From the NCBI RefSeq assembly GCF_005405385.1, contig NZ_BJDY01000002.1:620001-684000 (forward strand): a stretch of DNA of 64,000 nt. The letters are read 5' to 3'. The DNA is from Lactiplantibacillus mudanjiangensis (GTDB lineage: Bacteria; Bacillota; Bacilli; Lactobacillales; Lactobacillaceae). Each line of letters opens with the position of its first letter. Within the stretch, counting starts at the first letter, position 1. Under the pieces are notes generated by a model. It was not told the DNA's origin, did no database searches, and was given only the letters and a program-made list of their open reading frames with translations. This document shows, piece by piece, positions 48,902-57,146 of the stretch. A program made the translations under genes and the position numbers.

Positions 48902-50258
48902 CGGTCAACCATCCTTTCAAAAATGACTTTTCAATATAAGTAGTGGTCGTCTCACCCGTTTGCACTGCAGTAGTGTCCAACAATGCAGTTAAGAAATGAC
49001 GATTGGTCTTCACACCTGTAATCGATAATTCTGTCAAACACCGCTGCAATTTACGAATCGCCGTTGCGCGATGACGACTATGCACAATCACTTTCGCAAT
49101 CATTGAATCGTAAAACGGTGAAATCGTACTTCCAGCAACCACGCCGGCATCAATTCGAACACCTAACGTACCGACTGGATACAATAATTGGTCAATCCGA
49201 CCCGGTTGTGGGCGAAATTGTTGCGCGGGATCTTCGGCATTTAAACGTGCTTCAATCGCCACACCTTGAATTTTAATATCAGCTTGCGTGAATGGTAGCG
49301 GCTCACCGGCCGCAACAATCACTTGAGCCTTAATTAATTCGACACCCGTGACCATTTCAGTCACGGTATGTTCAACTTGCAATCGGGTATTCATTTCCAA
49401 AAAGTAAAACTGATGATCAGGGCTCATTAAAAATTCAAAAGTACCAGTATTTGTATAATGCAATTTCTTGGTTGTACTGGCAACTAGTTCACCTAATTGT
49501 TGGCGTTCGCTGGTCGTTAAGGCTTGACAAGGACTCTCTTCAATTACCTTTTGATGTTGTCGCTGTAGCGAGCAATCTCGCTCTGGTAAGTAGACGCTGG
49601 TCCCATGCTGATCAGCAATCACTTGAACTTCGATATGTTTAGCCGCCGTAATTATTTTTTCGAGATATAATCGGTCATCACCATAAGACACTTGGGCCTC
49701 TTGCTGGGCGGTTTCAAACGCGATCATTAACTCATGATCATTGTTTACCGCTCGAATACCCTTACCGCCACCACCAGCAGCGGCTTTGATCATCACTGGA
49801 TAACCCAGTTGTTTAGCAGCCGTGACTGCCGCGCTTGCGGTATCCAGAATACCGACACTGCCTGGAATAACTGGCATCCCCAAAGCCTGCATCGTTTGGC
49901 GCGCAACGGCTTTGTCACCCATCTTTTCAATCACCGCAGGATCCGGGCCAATAAACGTCAATTGGCACTCCGCACACAAAGCAGCAAACGTCGCATTTTC
50001 AGATAAGAAACCATACCCAGGATGAATCGCTTGGCACCCCGTTAAATTAGCCGCACTAACAATTGCTTGCATATTCAAATAAGAGTCAACCGCAGGCCCA
50101 GCGCCAATACAAATCGCTTCGTCTGCCAACTGCACAAACGGGCTATCTTGATCAGCCACCGAATAAACGGCCACCGCTTGAATGGCTAATTCATGCAAGG
50201 CACGAATGATCTGTACCGCGATTTCACCACGATTGGCAATTAATACTTTGGTAAACAT
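48870..50258 (-). CDS. accC: Biotin carboxylase (acetyl-CoA carboxylase)
   Basis: Carboxylates the biotin on AccB using ATP and bicarbonate. The 462-aa ATP-grasp enzyme starts MFTKVLIANRGEIAVQIIRA, with the glycine loop MIKAAAGGGGKGIR, the biotin carboxylase signature near YFLEMNTRLQVEH and VGVDAGV-type end. ATG at 50258 has GGAGG 8 nt upstream. Confidence 0.97.
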   Translation of the reverse strand: MFTKVLIANRGEIAVQIIRALHELAIQAVAVYSVADQDSPFVQLADEAICIGAGPAVDSYLNMQAIVSAANLTGCQAIHPGYGFLSENATFAALCAECQLTFIGPDPAVIEKMGDKAVARQTMQALGMPVIPGSVGILDTASAAVTAAKQLGYPVMIKAAAGGGGKGIRAVNNDHELMIAFETAQQEAQVSYGDDRLYLEKIITAAKHIEVQVIADQHGTSVYLPERDCSLQRQHQKVIEESPCQALTTSERQQLGELVASTTKKLHYTNTGTFEFLMSPDHQFYFLEMNTRLQVEHTVTEMVTGVELIKAQVIVAAGEPLPFTQADIKIQGVAIEARLNAEDPAQQFRPQPGRIDQLLYPVGTLGVRIDAGVVAGSTISPFYDSMIAKVIVHSRHRATAIRKLQRCLTELSITGVKTNRHFLTALLDTTAVQTGETTTTYIEKSFLKGWLTDAQTKISSAN

Positions 50259-50278
50259 GACCGTTTCCTCCTTCACCT

Positions 50279-50695
50279 TTAAGGTTGTATAACAAAAATC
50301 AAATCGGCGGTCACCACGACTTGGCCTTCACAACGAATAACACCATGTCCCATGCCAATTCGATGCTTTAATTTAGTCAACGTCACCATGGTTTGCAGAC
50401 GGTCACCAGGCTGTACCGAAGCTTGAAAGGTGGCTTGTTGAATGCCACCAAAAAAGACGTTTTTCCCCTGATTATCAGGCATCGAAAGCAACGCTGCCAC
50501 CCCTGTTTGAGCGAGAATTTCTAGTAACAGTGGACGCAACATCGTCCGTCCAGTTAACGTCTCAGATTGAAAGAACCACTCGTTAATCGTTACGAGCTTC
50601 TCAGCCTGTGCCTGAACCCCTGGCGTCACGTCAATCAATCTGTCCAGTAGTTGAAACGGATACCGTTGTGGGATTAAGTCTTGAACAGTTGCCAT
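50279..50695 (-). CDS. FabZ-like hotdog protein lacking the catalytic His
   Basis: A 138-aa hotdog-fold protein homologous to 3-hydroxyacyl-ACP dehydratase FabZ. In the canonical copy of this operon the active site reads FFQGHFPGNPVMPG with His50 and Glu64. Here the same place reads FFQSETLTGRTMLRP: His is replaced by Glu45, the HFPG turn is gone, and the helix Glu is kept (Glu59, LLLEILAQ). It may be a non-catalytic partner of FabZ, a changed-specificity enzyme or a decaying copy. It overlaps accB by one base (TAATG) and lies 20 nt before accC, so it is still under operon selection. It corresponds to the second fabZ of L. plantarum fab operons. Confidence 0.85.
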   Translation of the reverse strand: MATVQDLIPQRYPFQLLDRLIDVTPGVQAQAEKLVTINEWFFQSETLTGRTMLRPLLLEILAQTGVAALLSMPDNQGKNVFFGGIQQATFQASVQPGDRLQTMVTLTKLKHRIGMGHGVIRCEGQVVVTADLIFVIQP

Positions 50696-51126
50696 TAGTC
50701 CACCTCAATCTCAAATAATGGCTCGTCATATTCAACCATGGTCGCATCGCTCACCAATATTTTCGTAATCGTGCCACTCACCGGACTTGGCACGTCATTG
50801 ATTAGCTTCATCGCTTCAATCACACAGACCGTCTCACCGGCTTTAACATGATCACCAACTGATACAAAGGCCGGTTTATCAGGCGACGCGGCTAAATAAG
50901 CCACACCAACTAGTGGTGCTTTAATCTTTGGTTGCTCAGTAGTTACGGCTTTAGCAACTTGGTCTGCTATCACTGGCTTAGCACTCGCAGTGGTATCAGA
51001 TGCCATGTCCACATTCTTATTTAAATGCAGCGTAAACTGGTCTGTCTTTAAATCCAACACTTGCGCCGTGGATGTATCAAACTGACTCATTAGGGTTGTA
51101 ATCGTTTCACTGTTCAATTCACTCAT
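50695..51126 (-). CDS. accB: Biotin carboxyl carrier protein of acetyl-CoA carboxylase
   Basis: Carries biotin between AccC and AccA/AccD. The 143-aa protein has a flexible Ala/Pro/Lys linker (about 45-72) and the C-terminal biotinyl domain with VIEAMKLIND, where Lys107 is biotinylated (EAMKL). Start ATG at 51126 overlaps the fabF TGA (ATGA). Confidence 0.96.
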   Translation of the reverse strand: MSELNSETITTLMSQFDTSTAQVLDLKTDQFTLHLNKNVDMASDTTASAKPVIADQVAKAVTTEQPKIKAPLVGVAYLAASPDKPAFVSVGDHVKAGETVCVIEAMKLINDVPSPVSGTITKILVSDATMVEYDEPLFEIEVD

Positions 51127-52364
51127 GCAGTCACCCACTTTTTAAACGCCACCACCGCATTGTGTCCGCCAAAGCCGAAGGAATTACTCAACGCATAAGT
51201 AGGCGCAGTCTGCTGGTTGGCTTCATCTACTAGTGTGACTGGACACGCTGGATCTTGCTGCGTCACTCCCACATTAACCGGCAGACGACCTTGCTGCAAA
51301 GCACCAACCGTGGCAATCGCTTCAATTGCCCCCGCCGCACCAAGTAAATGACCGGTCATCCCTTTAGTACTGCTGACCTTCAGTGATTCATTAGCCGCAA
51401 AGAGACTGGCAATCGCCTGGGCTTCGGCGCTATCGTTGGCGGCCGTCGCGGTCCCATGCGCATTGATATAATCGACTGCTGCCGGCGTAATTCCCGCTTC
51501 ATCAATCGCCTGTTGCATTGCGCGTTTGGCACCAGCACCATCTGGGCGTGGAGCTGTCATATGATAGGCATCACTCGTTGTCCCGTAACCCACAATTTCG
51601 GCCAAAATGGTCGCACCGCGTTGTTGCGCATGATCCAAGGTCTCTAGCACCAAGGTACCGGCACCTTCACCCATCACAAACCCTTGACGTTGGCTATCAA
51701 ATGGTAATGACGCTTGCATCGGATCAGTCGCCTTAGATAAAGCTGTTAATGCCGCAAATCCCGCAATCCCAATCTGGTTCACAGAAGCTTCTGAACCACC
51801 TGTAATGATCGCGTCGGCTTTGCCTTGGCGTAGGTATTCAAACGCATCACCAATCGCATTCGTTGCCGAAGCACACGCTGTCACAATTGCTTGACTCGTG
51901 TTTTGCGCATTAAATTGCATCGCAATATTGCCCGCCACCATATTTACAATGGCATTTGGCACAAATAATGGTGAGACGCGTTTAGGACTCTTATCATGCA
52001 TTTTAATCACTTGTTCTTCGATCGTCGTTAAGCCACCGATGCCGGACCCATAGATGACGCCTAAGCGTTCGGGGTCAATTGTCTCGGCCGTCAAACCGGC
52101 TTGGGTCATCGCTTCATCGGCGCTATATAACCCATAAGTTGAAAACAAGTCCAACCGGTTAGCTAATTTTTTAGCCAAGCGTTTCTCCGGTTGAAACCCG
52201 TTGACTTCGCCAGCAACGGTAATTCCCGTCGCAGTGGCATCAAATTTAGTAATTGGGTTAATCCCAACTTGACCTGCAAAGATCCCCGTCAAAAAATCGG
52301 TCACATCGTTTCCTAAAGGGGTGACGGCCCCCATCCCAGTTACAACGACTCGTGGTTGTGTCAT
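51123..52364 (-). CDS. fabF: 3-oxoacyl-ACP synthase II FabF
   Basis: Elongating condensing enzyme. The 413-aa protein has the Cys-His-His triad: Cys164 (VTACASATNA), the first His in NAHGTATAAND and the second in KGMTGHLLGAAG. AGGAGG lies 7 nt before ATG at 52364; an in-frame ATG at 52382 overlaps the fabG stop but has no ribosome site of its own. Confidence 0.97.
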   Translation of the reverse strand: MTQPRVVVTGMGAVTPLGNDVTDFLTGIFAGQVGINPITKFDATATGITVAGEVNGFQPEKRLAKKLANRLDLFSTYGLYSADEAMTQAGLTAETIDPERLGVIYGSGIGGLTTIEEQVIKMHDKSPKRVSPLFVPNAIVNMVAGNIAMQFNAQNTSQAIVTACASATNAIGDAFEYLRQGKADAIITGGSEASVNQIGIAGFAALTALSKATDPMQASLPFDSQRQGFVMGEGAGTLVLETLDHAQQRGATILAEIVGYGTTSDAYHMTAPRPDGAGAKRAMQQAIDEAGITPAAVDYINAHGTATAANDSAEAQAIASLFAANESLKVSSTKGMTGHLLGAAGAIEAIATVGALQQGRLPVNVGVTQQDPACPVTLVDEANQQTAPTYALSNSFGFGGHNAVVAFKKWVTA

Positions 52365-52381
52365 CTTCATTCCTCCTAGCA

Positions 52382-53107
52382 TTAAATCGTCATCCCACCA
52401 TCGATGGTGACGACCTGTCCAGTTAAATAAGGTTGTTGTAATAAAAATTGAATTACTTGGGCGACTTCCGCCGGCGTTCCAAACCGGTGTAATGGAATCT
52501 CGGCCAACGCCGCTGTCGTCACTGGCTCGGACAATTGATCAGTCATGGCCGTCGTAATCATCCCAGGCGCCACGGCATTACACCGAATCTGGCGACGAGC
52601 CCCTTCTTTAGCGGTTGTCTTGGTTAAACCAATGACTCCCGCTTTACTAGCAGCGTAATTGGCTTGGCCAATATTGCCGTGCAAGCCCACCACACTAGCA
52701 ACATTCACAATAGCCCCACGATGCTGACGTTGCATGACTTTTAGCGCATATTTCGTCATGTTAAACGTCCCGACCAAATTCGTTTGTAACACGGCTGCAA
52801 AATCTTGCCCACGTAACCGCGTTAATAACTTGTCGTGGGTGATTCCTGCATTGTTCACTAACCCATCCAAGCGGCCAAAGCGCGCCATAACTGTTGCCAC
52901 AAGTTGCTCAGCGCTGGTCTCATCACCGACATCGCCGACTAGTTGGGTGACATTGGGCCATTTTGCCTGCAGCTGTGCCCAGTCATCGGCCGGTAGTTCA
53001 TGATGCACGTTCATAACAACTTGCCCTACTTGTGGGGCTAATTGGGCAACCGCTGCGCGGCCAATACCATGAGCAGCACCCGTAATCAAAATCACATCAT
53101 CGGTCAT
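52382..53107 (-). CDS. fabG: 3-oxoacyl-ACP reductase FabG
   Basis: Reduces 3-ketoacyl-ACP with NADPH. The 241-aa classical SDR has the cofactor loop TGAAHGIG (about 9-16), NNAGIT, and the active site with Tyr-x-x-x-Lys in YAASKAGVIG. It overlaps fabD by 4 nt (ATGA). Confidence 0.96.
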   Translation of the reverse strand: MTDDVILITGAAHGIGRAAVAQLAPQVGQVVMNVHHELPADDWAQLQAKWPNVTQLVGDVGDETSAEQLVATVMARFGRLDGLVNNAGITHDKLLTRLRGQDFAAVLQTNLVGTFNMTKYALKVMQRQHRGAIVNVASVVGLHGNIGQANYAASKAGVIGLTKTTAKEGARRQIRCNAVAPGMITTAMTDQLSEPVTTAALAEIPLHRFGTPAEVAQVIQFLLQQPYLTGQVVTIDGGMTI

Positions 53108-54033
53108 GCTTGAACACCTCCATTAATCAAGGCCATCAGCGCCTGCCAGTCATGACTATTTTCTAACGTGAACACGTTAGCCGTTGGAATCGTCTGTTTG
53201 GCAAACTTCGCTAAATTATGACCAGGTCCCACTTGAATAATCATATCGACCGCGGCCGCTTTCACAGCCTGTAAACATTGGTCAAAATGCGTTGGGGCCA
53301 CTAACTGTTGCGTTAACGTCGTTTTCACGGTCGCCATGGTAAATGGTTGCCCTGTTGTGTTACTGATCACCGGTACTTGGGGTAAGCGAACATCTACAAA
53401 ATCCAACCGTTTCGCTAAAGCGGTACTTGCCGTAGTCATTAATGGTGTATGTGAAGCCACCGCCACTGATAGTGGTACCACGCGTTTAATACCGTGAGTT
53501 TTTAAAAAGGCTGTTGCAGCCTGAATACCAAGCGCATCACCGCCCAAAACAATTTGATCGGCTAAATTATAATTGGCTGGATAAGCACGTCCACCCGCAG
53601 TCTGTGCGGCTCGACAGGCCATCTCAACCAGTTCCGGCGTTACCTTTAATGCCGCCACTAGTTGTCCTGGCTGTTGTAAGCCGGCACGTTCCATATAACG
53701 GGCGCGATCAGCAACGAGTTTTATCCCAGTCGACACAGACATCACTTTAGCCGCAATCAGGGCACTATATTCGCCTAAGCTCAATCCCGTCACCACAGCG
53801 GGTTGTGGAAATTGGGACTGTAGCAACTGATATAAACCCAAATCCATGGCCGTGATGGCGACTGGAATTCGGGTCACATCGTCTAGCCAATCGTCATCAC
53901 AGCGTAAGTCCCAAGTCAGTTGTTGATTAACCGCATCAATTGCAGTTCGATAAATGGGTTGTTCAGCATATAAATCAGCCCCCATTCCCGCAAATTGCTG
54001 CCCTTGACCACTGAATAAAATTGCCGTTTTCAT
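53104..54033 (-). CDS. fabD: Malonyl-CoA:ACP transacylase FabD
   Basis: Loads malonate on AcpP. The 309-aa protein holds the nucleophile motif GLSLGEYSALIA with Ser85, the start FSGQGQQFAGMG and the active-site His in VASHTPLM. It starts 3 nt after the acpP stop. Confidence 0.96.
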   Translation of the reverse strand: MKTAILFSGQGQQFAGMGADLYAEQPIYRTAIDAVNQQLTWDLRCDDDWLDDVTRIPVAITAMDLGLYQLLQSQFPQPAVVTGLSLGEYSALIAAKVMSVSTGIKLVADRARYMERAGLQQPGQLVAALKVTPELVEMACRAAQTAGGRAYPANYNLADQIVLGGDALGIQAATAFLKTHGIKRVVPLSVAVASHTPLMTTASTALAKRLDFVDVRLPQVPVISNTTGQPFTMATVKTTLTQQLVAPTHFDQCLQAVKAAAVDMIIQVGPGHNLAKFAKQTIPTANVFTLENSHDWQALMALINGGVQA

Positions 54034-54036
54034 CGG

Positions 54037-54285
54037 CTATTCCTCAGGCGTACTAACTTGAGCAACCACATAATTGACCAAATCACCCACCGTCGCTAAC
54101 GCATCATCGGTTTCAATTTCAATATCATATTCATCCTCAATTTTGTCGATCACTTCAAAGACATCTAAGCTATCCAACGCCAAGTCATCGGCAAAATTTG
54201 TCGTCATCGTAATCTTGGCAGCATCCACATCTAATTGCGTTACGATCATCTTTTTTACTTGTTCAAATACCTCTGTGTTAGTCAT
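54037..54285 (-). CDS. acpP: Acyl carrier protein
   Basis: An 82-aa acidic helical protein with the attachment site DSL (Ser39) in DDLALDSLDVFEV. GGAGG lies 8 nt before ATG at 54285. It lies between fabH and fabD, and its modifying enzyme is the last gene of the operon. Confidence 0.96.
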   Translation of the reverse strand: MTNTEVFEQVKKMIVTQLDVDAAKITMTTNFADDLALDSLDVFEVIDKIEDEYDIEIETDDALATVGDLVNYVVAQVSTPEE

Positions 54286-54316
54286 GTTAAAATCCTCCAT
54301 AAAAGTTAGTTTTGAC

Positions 54317-55291
54317 TTATAAAGTCACAATTGCGGTTCCGACAGATAGGCCACCGCCAAACCCGGTAAACACCAATTTATCGCCTGGCTGATAAGTTCC
54401 TCGTGCGAGTTGCTCAGCCAATAAAATTGGTTCACTAGCGGCTGCCGTATTGCCGTAATCAGCAATATTCATCGGTAACTGGTCGGTGGTTAGTTGTAAT
54501 TGGTCACCCACCTGCTTAATAATTCGTGCGTTGGCCTGATGTAAAATAAATCCTTTAATATCGGTTGTTGTCAGTTGTGCATCAGTTAAGGCCGCCTGAA
54601 TTGAAATTGGCACTTGCTTGGTGGCAAAGTCATAAACACGGCGACCATTCATTTTAAATGGCCACTGCGTGCTGTCCGTGGCAGTTGCCCACGGATGCTG
54701 ATTTGGCAACTGTCCAGCCGTTAAATAGTGACCGGCCGCACCAAATGTCGCATAATGACTACCTAGCCATTGTCCGCTCGACTCGGCTGGTCGTGTTATG
54801 AGCAGCCCACCGGCACCATCGCCAAACAGCACAGCCGTACGACGATCATGCCAATCGACTAACCGACTAAGCGTTTCACTGCCAATCAGCATGGCGGTTT
54901 GCCCTGGTTGCAAGTGACAATTAACCACTTGCATACCATAGACAAATCCCGCACAAGCCGCATTAATATCAAACGCAACCGCATTGTCAGCACCGATCGC
55001 TGCTTGAACCTGTGTCGCAGTAGCCGGCGTTAAGTAATCCGGTGACATTGTCGCCACGACGATGAGATCAATTGCGGTAGCGGCGACTTGGCTTTGTCTT
55101 AATAATTTTTTAGCAACCGCCGCGGCTAAGCTAGTTGTCGTTTCAGTCGTGGCAACATGTCGTTGCCGAATGCCCGTGCGTTGTGTGATCCAGTCATCCG
55201 AAGTCGGCATCAATGCCGTTAAGTCTTGATTGGTCACCACTTTTTTGGGTACTGCTTTGGCACTCGCTAATATCGAAAATGATTGTGTCAT
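54317..55291 (-). CDS. fabH: 3-oxoacyl-ACP synthase III FabH
   Basis: Starts chains from acetyl-CoA or branched primers and malonyl-ACP. The 324-aa protein has Cys113 (INAACAGFVYG), His in ILHQANARI (about 249) and Asn in DYGNTAAAS (about 279). No ribosome site precedes the ATG at the usual distance; a stable hairpin occupies the 5' flank instead. Confidence 0.96.
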   Translation of the reverse strand: MTQSFSILASAKAVPKKVVTNQDLTALMPTSDDWITQRTGIRQRHVATTETTTSLAAAVAKKLLRQSQVAATAIDLIVVATMSPDYLTPATATQVQAAIGADNAVAFDINAACAGFVYGMQVVNCHLQPGQTAMLIGSETLSRLVDWHDRRTAVLFGDGAGGLLITRPAESSGQWLGSHYATFGAAGHYLTAGQLPNQHPWATATDSTQWPFKMNGRRVYDFATKQVPISIQAALTDAQLTTTDIKGFILHQANARIIKQVGDQLQLTTDQLPMNIADYGNTAAASEPILLAEQLARGTYQPGDKLVFTGFGGGLSVGTAIVTL

Positions 55292-55298
55292 GGGGGTA

Positions 55299-55342
55299 GT
55301 CGAGATGTGTGCTCAAGCTTCCCAAACCGCCAACATCTCGAC
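55299..55342 (-). other. Intercistronic hairpin between fabZ and fabH
   Basis: Minus strand GTCGAGATGT and ACATCTCGAC form a perfect 10-bp stem with a 24-nt loop; only TACCCCC separates it from the fabH ATG. The only SD-like sequence, AAAGGTGG, lies on the 5' side of the hairpin, so folding would bring it near the start codon. Confidence 0.7.
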
Positions 55343-55367
55343 CCTAAGCCACCTTTCTCTCAAAGAT

Positions 55368-55805
55368 TTAGTCGGTCGCCCCAACAATAAAGGTTAAATC
55401 CGCCGTACAAGCCGGCTGATCATCGACCATTGCCTGGCAACTAACCGTTCCCATGTTGGATCGTTGTTTGGTCAATTGGACATGTAATTTTAAAACATCA
55501 CCTGGCCGTACCATGTGCCGAAACTTGGCTTGTTTGATCGCGCCTAAATAGGCGGTTTTACCTTGAAACTTTTCAGATTTCAAAATCAGAATTGATGCGG
55601 CCTGTGCCAAGGCTTCAATGATTAGAACACCTGGCATCACCGGATTACCCGGAAAATGGCCTTGAAAAAAAGATTCGTTAATCGTGACATTTTTCGTCAC
55701 AACAATTGATTCTCCTGGATGTAACTCGTCCACCCGATCCATAAATAAAATGGGATAGCGATTCGGAATCAATTGCATAATTTCACTTGCTGATAAGACA
55801 CTCAT
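55368..55805 (-). CDS. fabZ: 3-hydroxyacyl-ACP dehydratase FabZ
   Basis: Dehydrates 3-hydroxyacyl-ACP. The 145-aa hotdog protein has the full active site FFQGHFPGNPVMPG with His50 and Glu64 (LIIEALAQA). It is the first gene of the 13-gene fab/acc operon, with AAAGGAG in front of the ATG and a strong promoter upstream. Confidence 0.96.
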   Translation of the reverse strand: MSVLSASEIMQLIPNRYPILFMDRVDELHPGESIVVTKNVTINESFFQGHFPGNPVMPGVLIIEALAQAASILILKSEKFQGKTAYLGAIKQAKFRHMVRPGDVLKLHVQLTKQRSNMGTVSCQAMVDDQPACTADLTFIVGATD

Positions 55806-55843
55806 TGTTTGTTGCTCCTTTCGTGGCGTTTGGGAATGGCATT

Positions 55844-55872
55844 AAGTTAGCGATTTGGGAAAAAATTGTCAA
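55844..55872 (-). promoter_or_regulatory. Promoter of the fab/acc operon
   Basis: Minus strand consensus -35 TTGACA (55867-55872), 17-nt spacer, -10 TAACTT (55844-55849), about 38 nt before fabZ. I see no fabT-like regulator gene next to it. Confidence 0.85.
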
Positions 55873-55982
55873 TCGATTTTTGGCAAATCGTTTATAATAT
55901 GTCATTTCTAATTAAACCTAAAAGCTGATGCCAATTGACTTTCGACCGCACAAATTTATTTTGGAATTTATAGGCATTTTAC

Positions 55983-56004
55983 GCTAAACTGATATCAGTT
56001 TAGC
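55983..56004. promoter_or_regulatory. 22-bp perfect palindrome between fab promoter and HIT gene
   Basis: GCTAAACTGAT followed at once by its exact complement ATCAGTTTAGC. It lies 110 nt upstream of the fab -35 and 90 nt before the HIT gene start; TATAAT at 56044-56049 would be a HIT -10. Likely a dimeric repressor site. Confidence 0.65.
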
Positions 56005-56093
56005 TAATGAATGTCATCAGGTTAGTTATTGGACTATAAAGTTTATAATGTGTTAAATACCTGTTTTATTAAAATAATTAAAAGAAAGCCGTC

Positions 56094-56558
56094 ATGCTCA
56101 TGAAAAATTGCCTCATTTGCCAACGGATCACCGCCATTCAGCAGCACCAAAATCCTTGGTTCGTGCGCGAACTGACAAGTGGTTACGTTGTCTTGGCTGA
56201 TTCTCAATATTTTAAAGGTTATACGCTTTTCCTCGCCAAAGCTCACGTGACGGAACTTCACTTAATGACGCCAGCACAAAAAACACGCTTCTTAATTGAA
56301 ATGAGTTGGGTCGCCGAAGCTTGCGCACTAGCCTTTCACGCCGATAAAATGAACATTGAAATGCTCGGTAATGGTGACGCCCATGCTCATTGGCATCTTT
56401 TTCCACGCCATCTTGGGGATACGCCTAAACCCGGACCAGTTTGGTGGGTTGATCCAGCCATCATGTATGCCGACACAGCGACCCCCAATGCGACCGAATT
56501 AGCAACAGCTAAAGCCGCATTGAACCAAGCGTTAGATCACGTTTTAGCTAAATACTAA
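56094..56558 (+). CDS. HIT family protein
   Basis: A 154-aa histidine-triad nucleotide-binding protein. The N-terminus MKNCLICQRI has the CxxC start seen in many HIT proteins, and the triad region is HAHWHLFPR. The family hydrolyses or transfers nucleotidyl groups (Ap4A, AMP-lysine). ATG at 56094 or 56100. Its stop codon lies inside the 14-bp terminal repeat of the following RNA-like element, so the last residues may have been set by an insertion. Confidence 0.88.
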   Translation: MLMKNCLICQRITAIQQHQNPWFVRELTSGYVVLADSQYFKGYTLFLAKAHVTELHLMTPAQKTRFLIEMSWVAEACALAFHADKMNIEMLGNGDAHAHWHLFPRHLGDTPKPGPVWWVDPAIMYADTATPNATELATAKAALNQALDHVLAKY

Positions 56559-57076
56559 AGGTTGAAAGTTAAGTATGACGGTAATTACGCTAAATTGATC
56601 ACCTACGTCAGCCAGCGATTCTGCCGGCTGTGGGGACCGGTTCCAGCCAAAGTGCGGGCTGCCACCTCGCTTTCGAGCCTAGCAAAAACCGCTAGTCTCA
56701 AAAGTCGTCCACATCGTAAAGTCCGGAAAAGTCATTCGGACTAACGATGTTTTCACGGCCGGCGCCATCACTGGCTAACTCCGGTTACCTTGTGGTTGTT
56801 AATCAAGTTTGTGATCACCACTATAACTGAGAGTGCGCACACATTGAGCCCAGCCGTGGGAAGCTCTTAGCGATTTATCGCTTAGAGCTTGGCGCTTTTG
56901 AAACACGGGTTTGGTGGTTCAAAACGACGGTTCAGACCGCTCTTTGGCTGAACCGGTCCGCCCACAGCGTTCCGGCTCAATGTGGGCGAACGGTAGGTGG
57001 CAAGTACGATCAGTTTTGATCGATGAATGCTCATCATGTCAACGATTATTGCTAAAAAGTAGCTTTCAACCTTTAG
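56555..57076 (+). ncRNA. Candidate large structured RNA, about 520 nt, with terminal inverted repeat
   Basis: No protein-like frame fits here. The ends CTAAAGGTTGAAAG (56555-56568) and CTTTCAACCTTTAG (57063-57076) pair perfectly. Inside, at least ten further helices can be drawn: CACCTAC/GTAGGTG (56600/56993); CAGCC/GGCTG (56609/56626); a second CAGCC/GGCTG (56644/56657); CTAGC/GCTAG with outer GAG/CTC (56676-56698); ACATCGT..AGTCCG/CGGACT.ACGATGT (56711-56750); GTGGT/ACCAC (56792/56817); CACATTGAGCC/GGCTCAATGTG (56840/56974), extended by CGC/GCG; inside it GTGGG/CCCAC (56856/56961), a 13-of-14 bp hairpin (56861-56890), TTTTGAA/TTCAAAA (56896/56918) and GGTTCAG/CTGAACC (56929/56948); and CGATCA/TGATCG (57007/57017). 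G-U pairs that only work on the plus strand (56569-57062, 56599-57000) favour that orientation. A short relative lies at 60167-60239. Not RNase P, tmRNA, 6S or SRP RNA by visible motifs. Confidence 0.6.
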
Positions 57077-57102
57077 CTAAATATCAATAATTTGAAAATA
57101 AA

Positions 57103-57134
57103 AAAAACCAATTCGTCAATGCGAATTGGTTTTT
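57103..57134. terminator. Bidirectional terminator after the structured RNA / 49-aa ORF
   Basis: 13-bp perfect stem AAAAACCAATTCG/CGAATTGGTTTTT, 6-nt loop, A-run and T-run on either side. It can end both the plus-strand RNA and the minus-strand EIIA-like unit. Confidence 0.92.
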
Positions 57135-57146
57135 ATTAGTTGCGAG

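Noticed and set aside
56562-56744. 60-codon plus-strand frame at the start of the structured region
   Set aside because: It crosses several of the drawn helices, has no ribosome site, and its Ser/Arg-rich product does not look like a protein.
56834-57076. GTGCGCAC string as a group II intron 5' end
   Set aside because: No domain V hairpin, no reverse transcriptase frame and no intron-interrupted gene are present.
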